From: a virus
Virus record (IMG/VR): IMGVR_UViG_3300042882_000890
Span: 1 to 64,000 of that record
Direction: 5' to 3' (one strand)
Length of the DNA: 64,000 bases
Shown: positions 49,162 through 56,165 of the stretch, piece by piece
Layout: every line of letters starts with the position of its first letter
Numbering within the stretch: position 1 is the first letter of the stretch
The notes under the pieces: generated by a model
The model's database searches: none
Told to the model about the DNA's origin: nothing
The model's input: the letters and a program-made list of their open reading frames with translations, nothing else
Position numbers and translations under genes: made by a program

Positions 49162-49212
49162 TAAGAGTCGAGGCTCAATCCTTTGATTTGAGCACGCTAC
49201 CTCGGACTTTGA
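49162..49212 (+). other. Stem-loop between lipoprotein gene and terminator
   Basis: AGTCGAGG and CCTCGGACT pair around an inner CTCAA/TTTGAG hairpin. Possibly a 3' UTR structure. Confidence 0.45.
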
Positions 49213-49216
49213 CAAG

Positions 49217-49240
49217 TGCCCCCACACGGGGGATTTTTTA
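49217..49240 (+). terminator. Intrinsic terminator after the lipoprotein gene
   Basis: CCCCC-ACAC-GGGGG followed by ATTTTTTAAA. Confidence 0.85.
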
Positions 49241-49248
49241 AAGAATGT

Positions 49249-49358
49249 TTTGGGTATGTTGAATGGTAAACAAGCACTGTGACCAGTGTGGCATAGAGTT
49301 GAGAGTCCGGATGTCAAAACTCTTATAAGTCCTTGGGGGTTCGAGTCCCTCTACCTAA
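49249..49358 (+). pseudogene. Aberrant tRNA-like element
   Basis: TTGGGTA (49249) pairs with TACCTAA at the 3' end, a T-arm GGGGG-TTCGAGT-CCCTC is intact, and TTGAATGGTAAACAA is a good D-arm. The distance between D- and T-arm is about 36 bases too long, no 7-base anticodon loop can be formed, and a second D-arm-like hairpin TTGA...TCAA lies inside. It looks like a fusion or degenerate tRNA rather than a working one. Confidence 0.5.
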
Positions 49359-49372
49359 TCAAAATTATAGAT

Positions 49373-49738
49373 ATGGAAATAGTAGAAAGCGTAGTAAAAA
49401 GAGCTAATAGTTATTTAAGAGATACAGAAGACTGTATAGAATACCCCATACTAAATAAAGATGGCTATGGAGAAATGCAAACTTATTTATTAGGTAAGAA
49501 AAAGCATTATTTGATGCACAGAGTATCTTTCCAAATATTTAGCGGTATAGATATAAGTTCAGATAATATTATTTGTCATAAGTGTGATAACCCTAGTTGT
49601 ATAAACCCTAGACATTTAGTTTTAGGCACTCATTTAGAAAATGTAAAAGATAGGGTTATAAAAAACAGAAGTGCTAAAGGTAAAAATAATGGTAGGTATA
49701 AACATGGTACCTATGTAAAAAATAACCCAAATGGGTAA
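49373..49738 (+). CDS. HNH homing endonuclease-like protein
   Basis: A 121-residue protein from the ATG at 49373. The fold core is MHRVSFQIF, then ICHKCDNPSCINPRHLVLG and HLENVKDRV, the standard zinc-binding HNH module of phage homing endonucleases (His, two Cys pairs, N-P-x-H-L). It lies between the tRNA-like element and the acceptor half of the tmRNA, a typical place for a homing gene. Confidence 0.88.
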   Translation: MEIVESVVKRANSYLRDTEDCIEYPILNKDGYGEMQTYLLGKKKHYLMHRVSFQIFSGIDISSDNIICHKCDNPSCINPRHLVLGTHLENVKDRVIKNRSAKGKNNGRYKHGTYVKNNPNG

Positions 49739-49744
49739 CAGAAA

Positions 49745-49806
49745 AGTAGTTTGTTGATATATTATTGAAGTTGACCAACACCCGAGTTCGACTCTCGGCA
49801 TCTCCA
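49745..49806 (+). ncRNA. tmRNA acceptor piece
   Basis: Contains the P2 3' strand, T-stem CCGAG/CTCGG with loop TTCGACT (49782-49798), acceptor strand CATCTCC and a discriminator A at 49806. CCA is not encoded (CTA follows), so it would be added after processing. The 5' end is approximate. Confidence 0.7.
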
Positions 49807-49937
49807 CTAATCACTTGGTATTAAGGTGGTTACAGTTTCCTTGAACTATAAACAAGGTGGTGGAGTCACTGAGCAATCAGTTGACCTAAAGGGGCTTTTG
49901 GAAGATTGTGCCACTTTATAAAAAACAATCTATATAA
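49807..49937 (+). other. Spacer between the two tmRNA pieces
   Basis: 131 bases, no gene. Contains hairpins CCTTG/CAAGG and AGATTGT/ACAATCT that would be removed during maturation. Confidence 0.5.
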
Positions 49938-50077
49938 GGGGATGACTGGTTTTGATTGGCAATAAGTAGGTAGTAAGGAGAATGTACTTTAAACACAAAC
50001 GGAGACGTTTACCAACTTGGTGGTGTTCAGCTTAGAGCTGTAGCATAACCACGCCTGAGGAGAGCGAAATCTCCTCA
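49938..50077 (+). ncRNA. tmRNA coding piece
   Basis: Starts GGGGATGACTGG, holds the tag frame (50001-50045, stop TAA 50046-50048) and ends in the 8-bp hairpin TGAGGAGA/TCTCCTCA (50056-50077). The start of the tag (GGA GAC) matches the G-E/D beginning of Bacteroidota tags; its end AVA is hydrophobic like LAA. Confidence 0.7.
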
Positions 50078-50080
50078 AAT

Positions 50081-50154
50081 GCCCCCATAGCTCAGTTGGT
50101 CAGAGCAACTGACTCATAATCAGTAGGTCACAGGTTCAAGCCCTGTTGGGGGCA
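50081..50154 (+). tRNA. tRNA with anticodon CAT (elongator Met or Ile2)
   Basis: A complete cloverleaf: acceptor GCCCCCA/TGGGGGC, D-arm GCTC...GAGC, anticodon stem ACTGA/TCAGT with loop CTCATAA, and T-arm ACAGG-TTCAAGC-CCTGT. The first pair is G-C, so it is not an initiator. CCA is not encoded. If its C34 is modified to lysidine it would read AUA. Confidence 0.95.
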
Positions 50155-50173
50155 CAAACTAAAAACAAATAAT

Positions 50174-50455
50174 ATGATAAAAATTAATGAAAAGTACTCG
50201 ATAAACACATCGGGAGAAGGTTGCTCTTTAGAAGCCAAAGAGATGAAACAAAAAGATGAAGTTATTGACAAAGTAAAAACAGGAAAAAAAGTGGATTTCT
50301 TATCTAAGGAAGTTTATTACTACAGTACTGTTGAACAATGTCTTAACAAAATCTTATCTTTAGAGCTAGAAGACTCTGAGGATATTAAAGGAGTTTTAGC
50401 AAAAATAGAAGAGGTTCGAGTTTTAATAAAAGGTTTAACTAATTTGCGAAAGTAA
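50174..50455 (+). CDS. Unknown protein
   Basis: A 93-residue charged helical protein (MIKINEKYSINTS) between the tRNA and the nrd promoter. Function unknown. Confidence 0.7.
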   Translation: MIKINEKYSINTSGEGCSLEAKEMKQKDEVIDKVKTGKKVDFLSKEVYYYSTVEQCLNKILSLELEDSEDIKGVLAKIEEVRVLIKGLTNLRK

Positions 50456-50474
50456 TTTTATTTTATTACCTTTG
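50443..50474 (+). promoter_or_regulatory. Promoter for nrdB-nrdA
   Basis: TTTG at 50443-50446, 20 bases, TACCTTTG at 50467-50474. Start of transcription would be near 50481. Confidence 0.75.
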
Positions 50475-50486
50475 CACTTAACATAG

Positions 50487-50520
50487 AGTATCTCTTTTAA
50501 TTAGGGGATACTTTTTTTTA
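50487..50520 (+). terminator. Hairpin with T-run in the nrd leader
   Basis: AGTATCTC and GGGATACT pair across ATTA-rich loop, followed by eight Ts. It lies after the promoter start and 25 bases before nrdB, so it is a candidate attenuator as well as a terminator for the upstream gene. Confidence 0.65.
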
Positions 50521-50544
50521 CCTTTAATAATTAAAAAATAAACC

Positions 50545-51522
50545 ATGAGCATCTTCGTAGAAAGAAAAAATTACAAGCCATTCGAGTATAATGGCATTAC
50601 AGACCCACTAATCAATGCAATGTGGGCGAGTCATTGGACTCACAACGAATTTAACTTCTTGAATGATATTCAAGACTATAAAACAAAACTAACAGTTGAA
50701 GAACAAGGGGTAATAAAAAGAGCCATTTTGTTGACCTCGCAAGTAGAGGTTGCTGTAAAATCTTATTGGTCTAATATAGGAAAGTTACTTCCTAAACCGG
50801 AGATAGCAGACATGGGTGCTGTTTTTGGTGGAGTTGAAGTTATTCACTCAAAAGCTTACGCAGAGATTTTATCTAAGCTAGGGTTAGAAGACCAGTTTAA
50901 TGATATTTTTAACGAGCCGGTTGTTGTCGGTAGAGTTAACTACTTGTCAAAGTATATCAACAAGATTTATAAAAACGACCACAAGAACATTTGTTACTCT
51001 TTGGTTCTTTTTACATTGTTTACTGAGAACACAGCACTATTCTCTCAGTTTTACACTATCCTAGGTTTTAACAGATTTAGAGGTGTTTTGAAAGATGTTG
51101 CAAATGTTGTTCAATACACATCAAAAGAGGAAAATTTACATGCTGAGGGGGGAATTGCTTTACTTAACCAAATCAGAGCAGAGCACCCAGAATTATTTGA
51201 TTCGGAGTTTACTCAAAAAATCCAAGAAGAGGTACAAGAGGCTTTCATAGCTGAGTCGGACTTGATTGATTGGATTTTGGAAGGGTATCAGAATGAGTTT
51301 TTGTCTCCGGAAATATTGAAAGGGTACATCAAGATTAGATTAAATGATTCTTTGGTAAAAATTGGAATGGAGCCGGCATTTGAGATTGACTCAGAAATAA
51401 GAGAAAAGACACTATGGATGGAAGAAGAGGTTTACGCAAGTGCCTTGACTGACTTCTTTCACAAAAAGCCTATTGACTACTCTAAAAAAATGAAAGTATA
51501 TAACGAAGAAGGATTGTTTTAA
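50545..51522 (+). CDS. nrdB: Ribonucleotide reductase class I, beta subunit
   Basis: A 325-residue diiron protein. Ligand motifs are visible: a Glu in the first helix pair, VEVIHSKAY with the E-x-x-H pattern and the Tyr expected to carry the radical, and EENLHAEGG later. It generates the radical used by NrdA. The C-terminal YNEEGLF would bind the alpha subunit. It is followed one base later by nrdA. Confidence 0.95.
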   Translation: MSIFVERKNYKPFEYNGITDPLINAMWASHWTHNEFNFLNDIQDYKTKLTVEEQGVIKRAILLTSQVEVAVKSYWSNIGKLLPKPEIADMGAVFGGVEVIHSKAYAEILSKLGLEDQFNDIFNEPVVVGRVNYLSKYINKIYKNDHKNICYSLVLFTLFTENTALFSQFYTILGFNRFRGVLKDVANVVQYTSKEENLHAEGGIALLNQIRAEHPELFDSEFTQKIQEEVQEAFIAESDLIDWILEGYQNEFLSPEILKGYIKIRLNDSLVKIGMEPAFEIDSEIREKTLWMEEEVYASALTDFFHKKPIDYSKKMKVYNEEGLF

Positions 51523-51523
51523 T

Positions 51524-53170
51524 ATGAAAAATTATTATTGGTTAAATGAAGATTCTAGGAAATTCCTAGCAAAAGATTATTTACTTCCGGAAGCTACACC
51601 GGAAGCACGTGTTAGAGAGATTGCAGAAACAGCCGAAAAGATTCTAGGTATACAAGGTTTTGCAGACAAATTTGAAGGGTATATGGCTAGAGGATTTTTC
51701 TCTTTGGCTACACCGGTTTGGATGAACTTTGGGTTAGACCGTGGTTTACCTATTTCTTGTTATGGAATTGACATACAAGACGACACCATGGATATTTTAA
51801 GAGCAAATGCTGAGATTGGTGCCCTCACAAAAATGGGCGGTGGTACTGCCGGTTACTTCGGAAAGTTGAGAGGGCGAGGGGCTCCTATCAGAAACAACGG
51901 AGTTTCTAACGGGGCTGTTAGCTTCTTGTTACCATTCCAAACTACAACAGATGTTATCACCCAAGGACAAGCACGTAGAGGTTACTTTGCGGCTTACTAC
52001 CCAGTAGATGGTGCTGACATCGAGGAGTTCTTACACTGTCGAGAAGAGGGGCACATTATCCAAAATATAGCATTGGGGGTTTGTATCTCAGATGAGTGGA
52101 TGGAAGCGGTGGAAGCCGGAGATAAAGATAAGAGAAAGATTTTAGCTAAGATACACCAAAAGAGAGCTGAGTCAGGTTTTCCTTATATCTTCTTTACTGG
52201 GAATGTTAACAAAAACAAGCCTAAGGTTTACAAAGACAAAGATATGCAGATTAACCACTCTCAGATGTGTACCGAGATTTTAGAATACACAGACGAGTTC
52301 AAGTCTTTTGTTTGCTGTTTATCTTCTATAAACCTTTTACATTGGGACGAGATTGTAGAGACAGATGCTGTTGAAACTTTGGCTTACTTCTTAGATGCAG
52401 TTTACACAGAGTTTATTCAAAAAGCCGAGGGTATTCCTTTTATGGAAAAAGCTTTATTGTTTGCAAAAGAACACAGAAGTATCGGTATTGGAGTTCTAGG
52501 TTGGCATAGTTTATTGCAGTCTAAGTTAATTCCTTTTGAGGGGTTAGAGTCTAAGATGTTGAACGCTGAGATATTCAGAACAATCAACGATAAGAGTTTG
52601 ATTGCTAGTATGCAGTTGGCTACAATGTTTGGAGAGCCAAAAATGTTAGAGGGTTATGGGCAAAGATTTACCACTAGGTTAGCTATTGCCCCTACAACTA
52701 GTTCTTCTTTCATTCTTGGACAAGTTAGTCCGGGAATCGAGCCACTAGAATCTAATTATTTTATCAAGGATTTAGCTAAAGGTAAGTTCGTTTACAGAAA
52801 CCCTTACTTGAAACAGCTACTAAAAGATAAAGGGCAGGACGTTCCGGAAGTATGGAATACAATCCTGTTAAAAGGTGGCTCAGTACAGCACCTAGATTTC
52901 TTAGACGAAAGAGAAAAAGGAGTCTTCAAAACATTTGGTGAGATTAGCCAATTAGAGATTGTACAACAAGCTGCTCAAAGACAAAAATTTATTGACCAAG
53001 GGCAATCATTAAATTTGATGATTCATCCGGATGTACCATTAAAAGAAGTTAACGCTTTGTTTTATGAGGCATGGAAACTTGGTATCAAAACCTTATATTA
53101 TCAACGTAGTGTGAATATGGCTCAGCAAGTCGGAAGAGAACTTATGAACTGTAGTTCGTGTGAAGGGTAA
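51524..53170 (+). CDS. nrdA: Ribonucleotide reductase class I, alpha subunit
   Basis: A 548-residue catalytic subunit that reduces ribonucleoside diphosphates. PISCYG holds the first active-site Cys, FVCCLSSINL the central one, KTLYYQRS the radical-transfer Tyr pair and MNCSSCEG the C-terminal redox Cys pair. The N-terminal ATP-cone of host enzymes is missing, so dATP inhibition through that site is absent. The phage thioredoxin (22735) could be its reductant. Confidence 0.95.
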   Translation: MKNYYWLNEDSRKFLAKDYLLPEATPEARVREIAETAEKILGIQGFADKFEGYMARGFFSLATPVWMNFGLDRGLPISCYGIDIQDDTMDILRANAEIGALTKMGGGTAGYFGKLRGRGAPIRNNGVSNGAVSFLLPFQTTTDVITQGQARRGYFAAYYPVDGADIEEFLHCREEGHIIQNIALGVCISDEWMEAVEAGDKDKRKILAKIHQKRAESGFPYIFFTGNVNKNKPKVYKDKDMQINHSQMCTEILEYTDEFKSFVCCLSSINLLHWDEIVETDAVETLAYFLDAVYTEFIQKAEGIPFMEKALLFAKEHRSIGIGVLGWHSLLQSKLIPFEGLESKMLNAEIFRTINDKSLIASMQLATMFGEPKMLEGYGQRFTTRLAIAPTTSSSFILGQVSPGIEPLESNYFIKDLAKGKFVYRNPYLKQLLKDKGQDVPEVWNTILLKGGSVQHLDFLDEREKGVFKTFGEISQLEIVQQAAQRQKFIDQGQSLNLMIHPDVPLKEVNALFYEAWKLGIKTLYYQRSVNMAQQVGRELMNCSSCEG

Positions 53171-53196
53171 TTAGTTGTTATGTTATTTTTAGTTTA

Positions 53197-53224
53197 AGCC
53201 CTCCAGAAATGGGGGGTTTTTGTT
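53197..53224 (+). terminator. Terminator of the nrd operon
   Basis: CCCTCC-AGAAAT-GGGGGG followed by TTTTTG. Confidence 0.8.
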
Positions 53225-53248
53225 TAATTAAAAAAAGTTTAACTTTTA

Positions 53249-53280
53249 TTTGCACATGTTAAATATTCTCCATATCTTTG
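53249..53280 (+). promoter_or_regulatory. Promoter
   Basis: TTTG at 53249-53252 and TATCTTTG at 53273-53280, 20 bases apart. Confidence 0.8.
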
Positions 53281-53307
53281 CAAAGTAAAATTGAAACATT
53301 AAAAATT

Positions 53308-53511
53308 ATGAAGATAGTATTGCTTTTATTAGGAGTTGTAACATTGTCTTGCTCTTCTGTTGAAGAAAGGATAAAAGACCACTCTTACACAAACGAATGG
53401 TACCAATTAAATACCGAAATGTACCAAGTGTACAAAACAAGAACCGGTAAAAAGTACATCACAGTGCTTAACGATAAACAAACTAATTTAAAACGTAAAT
53501 ACATTAACTAA
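53308..53511 (+). CDS. Small lipoprotein
   Basis: The ATG at 53308 gives 67 residues. A short signal peptide ends at lipobox TLSC (Cys 14). The mature part is basic and Tyr/Thr rich, ending TNLKRKYIN. A second phage lipoprotein; superinfection exclusion is a possibility only. Confidence 0.75.
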   Translation: MKIVLLLLGVVTLSCSSVEERIKDHSYTNEWYQLNTEMYQVYKTRTGKKYITVLNDKQTNLKRKYIN

Positions 53512-53512
53512 T

Positions 53513-53935
53513 ATGCACATAATAACAGTATGCCCAAGATGTAATGAGGATTTTATGTACCACGCTTCAGACAGTCATCTATTCAGAGATGAAACTATAG
53601 TTGATGAAGTTGGTAATAACGAGGTAGTAGAAACAGTTATCTGCCAAGACTGTTGCCAAAAAGAGGTAGTAAAAATTATAGAAGAGTCTAAAAGAGAAGT
53701 GTACTTAGTAAACGCCAATGAAGTTGTTGATACTAGAAACCCTCTTCTTATAGACGAATCTGGACATTGGAATTTCCCAAGACCCAAGATGTATAGTGAA
53801 GAAGAGGTTATTGAACTATTACAAAAAGCACTTACACATAGAGATGATAGAGAAACAGGTAGTTTAGTTACAGCACAAGGGGAAATAAGAACAGCTAACT
53901 TTTTTAGTTGGTTTGAGCGATTTAAAAAGAAATAA
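53513..53935 (+). CDS. Zinc-ribbon protein with YSEEEVI...FKKK end
   Basis: A 140-residue protein. CPRCNED (residues 7-13) and CQDCCQ (about 45-50) form a zinc ribbon. The C-terminal 45 residues YSEEEVIELLQKA...WFERFKKK are the same module as in the protein at 45314. Function unknown. Confidence 0.75.
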   Translation: MHIITVCPRCNEDFMYHASDSHLFRDETIVDEVGNNEVVETVICQDCCQKEVVKIIEESKREVYLVNANEVVDTRNPLLIDESGHWNFPRPKMYSEEEVIELLQKALTHRDDRETGSLVTAQGEIRTANFFSWFERFKKK

Positions 53936-53939
53936 CTAT

Positions 53940-54299
53940 ATGATTGGATTAAAATATTCAACTAGGATTGTAATAATACTCAAGAATGTAGTTATCAAAA
54001 TACCTATAAGCAGAAGAGGTTATCTACAAGGAATCAACGAAAAAAAGATTTGGGATAAATATAAAAATATTACATCATTAGCAGAACTAAAATGGATGTT
54101 TATGGGTATAGTCTGTCAAAAGAGATATGATGGTATTCAATCAATACCAAACAGTGTTGTTAAACTTAACAAATCATTAATGCGTGAATTTGATTTTGAG
54201 AACTGTGATTTATACAATCCTGAAAACTGGGGAATTGATGGTAAAAAATATATTTTACTTGATTATGGTATTAATGAACACATTGCAAGTTTATACTAA
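53940..54299 (+). CDS. Unknown protein
   Basis: The ATG at 53940 gives 119 residues (MIGLKYSTRIVII), mainly basic alpha/beta. Its start follows the repeated TTTAAAAAGAAATAA signal. Resembles in layout a small kinase-like lobe but no motif supports that. Function unknown. Confidence 0.65.
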   Translation: MIGLKYSTRIVIILKNVVIKIPISRRGYLQGINEKKIWDKYKNITSLAELKWMFMGIVCQKRYDGIQSIPNSVVKLNKSLMREFDFENCDLYNPENWGIDGKKYILLDYGINEHIASLY

Positions 54300-54335
54300 A
54301 ACAACTTAAAAAGAAATAACCTTTAACAACAAGAT

Positions 54336-54360
54336 AAACCCTAAAATTTGGGGTTTATGT
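54336..54360 (+). terminator. Intrinsic terminator
   Basis: AAACCC and GGGTTT pair across TAAAATTTG; a weak T-run follows. Confidence 0.55.
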
Positions 54361-54376
54361 AATAACAAAAAGTAAT

Positions 54377-54514
54377 ATGAAATTTGAAACGTGGTTAGAC
54401 GAAAATTACCCATACAGAAACAGAAACTACAAACAAGAGACACTGTATGCTAAGAGCAAGTATGATGAAACGTATTTAAAAAATGAATTATTAGAAATAT
54501 ACAACGAATTATGA
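54377..54514 (+). CDS. Small unknown protein
   Basis: A 45-residue frame (MKFETWLDEN), rich in Tyr and Asn, in ATGA overlap with the next small frame. Confidence 0.5.
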   Translation: MKFETWLDENYPYRNRNYKQETLYAKSKYDETYLKNELLEIYNEL

Positions 54515-54603
54515 AGTACTTATTAATATGGGCGGCTTATGAGTTTATCAGACCAAAAATGATTTGGTTGTTTTATTATCTAATTAGAAAAGGAGAGAGA
54601 TAA
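54511..54603 (+). CDS. Very small membrane-associated peptide
   Basis: A 30-residue hydrophobic frame with a basic end RKGER. Kept because of its ATGA overlap. Confidence 0.4.
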   Translation: MKYLLIWAAYEFIRPKMIWLFYYLIRKGER

Positions 54604-54612
54604 AAAAGGGTT

Positions 54613-54702
54613 ATGAGTGATAAAGAAGAAAAAGTACCCTACTACAAATGGTGCTACGGAAAGTTTATCCTAGTAGGGTATGTAACAAAAGATAAAAAAT
54701 AA
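54613..54702 (+). CDS. Very small protein candidate
   Basis: A 29-residue frame (MSDKEEKVPY), followed four bases later by the glucosaminidase start. Confidence 0.35.
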   Translation: MSDKEEKVPYYKWCYGKFILVGYVTKDKK

Positions 54703-54706
54703 AATT

Positions 54707-55267
54707 ATGTACAGATTTAATCGAGAAAAGTTAGCTTACGAAAAAGTTAACGTCAGGAAGTATATCGGGATGATAATGCTTTCTTTTTTAGCAGTCCTAG
54801 TTTTGAGCTCTTTTATTTTAAAAGAAGTAGTTGTAGTTCACGCAGAAAAAGAAGTGGTATTAAAGACTAATGACAGTTTCTCTAAAGAAAAGCTGTTCTT
54901 GGAAATAGACAAGTATTCTTTCAAATACCCCGATATTATTAAGGCACAGGCTTTAGTGGAAAGTGGGCATTTCAAATCACCAGTTTTCAAGCAAAACAGT
55001 AATATGTTTGGTATGAAACAAGCCATGGTTAGAGTGACAACCGCACAAGGCTCAAACTTGAACCATGCCTATTATACCAACTGGAAAGATTGTGTTATTG
55101 ACAGGGCTTTGTATGAAGCTAGGTTCCTATCAAAACTGACTAAAGAAGAATACTTTTCATACTTAGACCAAACTTATGCTGAGGGAAAAGGTTACAGCAA
55201 TCTATTAAAGCAAGTAATTCAAAAAAACAATTTAAGTAGTGATACAGCAGAAGAAAAAGTTTTGTAA
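54707..55267 (+). CDS. Membrane-anchored glucosaminidase (GH73-like)
   Basis: A 186-residue protein with an N-terminal membrane anchor (about 20-42) and a FlgJ/GH73-type domain. AQALVESGHFKSP holds the catalytic Glu 86, and NSNMFGMK is the usual following motif. It would cut peptidoglycan between GlcNAc and MurNAc. The signal-anchor suits a secreted endolysin acting without a large holin. It overlaps the next gene by 29 bases. Confidence 0.88.
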   Translation: MYRFNREKLAYEKVNVRKYIGMIMLSFLAVLVLSSFILKEVVVVHAEKEVVLKTNDSFSKEKLFLEIDKYSFKYPDIIKAQALVESGHFKSPVFKQNSNMFGMKQAMVRVTTAQGSNLNHAYYTNWKDCVIDRALYEARFLSKLTKEEYFSYLDQTYAEGKGYSNLLKQVIQKNNLSSDTAEEKVL

Positions 55268-55766
55268 GAACTGCCAGACAGAGCAATATATTTTCTCAAA
55301 AGGTAGGTGCCAAAGATGTGCTACTATTGAAGACAGCAAGCCCATATCTAGGGGTTCCACTATTAAGAAGCAGACCGATAAAAACAAGGCAAATCGCAAA
55401 TCGCAATTTGCGATACGAGAAGTGTACTTTGACTATCATATACGTAATTGTAGGAGTTCAGAGCATAGTGGTGCCATTATTTTTTACCCTACTAGAGCAA
55501 ATTGCTGTCATCTTTTTGATAAAGCCCGGCACCCAAGCGTACAAGGTAATTTGATAAACTGTGTTTACTTGACTCTGGATGAGCATACCAAGTTTGACCA
55601 GTTGTTGTACAGTCACGAGTTTGATAAGTTGGAAGAAGAGTTCCCAAATGCTTGGAAAATTGCTAGTAGTAGAATGGTGTTATTATTACCGGAAGTAAAA
55701 GAAGAAACTAAATTTAAAAATAAGTTTGAAGAATGGATACAATTAAAACAGTTAGAGATAGACTAA
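55239..55766 (+). CDS. NinG-like/HNH-type zinc nuclease candidate
   Basis: A 175-residue basic protein beginning with a GTG codon inside the glucosaminidase gene. CKNCQ and CQRCA form an N-terminal zinc knuckle. The later part, RSSEHSG then CCHLFDKARHPSV and LDEHTKFD, follows the His/Cys pattern of NinG-like recombination nucleases. It may resolve branched DNA. Family call by pattern. Confidence 0.6.
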   Translation: MIQQKKKFCKNCQTEQYIFSKGRCQRCATIEDSKPISRGSTIKKQTDKNKANRKSQFAIREVYFDYHIRNCRSSEHSGAIIFYPTRANCCHLFDKARHPSVQGNLINCVYLTLDEHTKFDQLLYSHEFDKLEEEFPNAWKIASSRMVLLLPEVKEETKFKNKFEEWIQLKQLEID

Positions 55767-55906
55767 ATCATGTGAAGTCCGACTTATCTCAACTATTACA
55801 GCCAAAGATGGGTAAGAGTTATTTTGATAACCAAAGAATCTTTACTCTGGAGCAAGAAAAAAAAGTTTTAGAAGAAAAGCTTGCAGAACTAAAAAACAAT
55901 TCGTAA
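55733..55906 (+). CDS. Small coiled-coil protein
   Basis: A 57-residue charged helical frame (MDTIKTVRDRL to LAELKNNS) overlapping the previous gene by 34 bases and ending in the next promoter. Confidence 0.55.
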   Translation: MDTIKTVRDRLNHVKSDLSQLLQPKMGKSYFDNQRIFTLEQEKKVLEEKLAELKNNS

Positions 55907-55911
55907 CTTTG
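55880..55911 (+). promoter_or_regulatory. Promoter
   Basis: CTTG at 55880-55883, 20 bases, TAACTTTG at 55904-55911. Confidence 0.7.
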
Positions 55912-55924
55912 CAAAAAAATAATT

Positions 55925-56161
55925 ATGATAGGGACAGTAAAAAAAGACAAAGAAGGTAACTTTATAGTAGTTTACCACAAAGAGTGCATAGAAGATTCAG
56001 ATGCTGTAGTAAGAGTTTCTTGTAATCTAATGCCTAGTTATAAGTATTGCAAATTTGAAGATGGCGAAACTATAGAGTTTGAGCTATTGGAGTTTGTACA
56101 AAAGGACGGTAGTTTTGATATCTATGCTAAGCCTTATTTTGATAACTTTAGTAGGATGTAA
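55925..56161 (+). CDS. Small beta-rich protein
   Basis: A 78-residue protein (MIGTVKKDKEG) with strands typical of a small barrel. Function unknown. Confidence 0.65.
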   Translation: MIGTVKKDKEGNFIVVYHKECIEDSDAVVRVSCNLMPSYKYCKFEDGETIEFELLEFVQKDGSFDIYAKPYFDNFSRM

Positions 56162-56165
56162 TATT

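Larger units (their letters stand above)
49745..50077 (+). ncRNA. ssrA: Circularly permuted two-piece tmRNA candidate
   Basis: The gene order is acceptor piece, spacer, coding piece. GGGGATG (49938-49944) pairs with CATCTCC (49799-49805) to form a 7-bp acceptor stem. The D-like region CTGGTTTTGA matches the standard tmRNA start. TTGGCAATAA (49956-49965) pairs with TTATTG and CCAA (49762-49778) to form helix P2. A T-arm lies directly before the acceptor strand. The tag frame GDVYQLGGVQLRAVA with stop is at 50001-50048. It would rescue stalled ribosomes with SmpB. Confidence 0.75.

Noticed and set aside
49249-49358. Working tRNA
   Set aside because: No 7-base anticodon loop can be formed and the middle is too long, so it is listed as an aberrant element.
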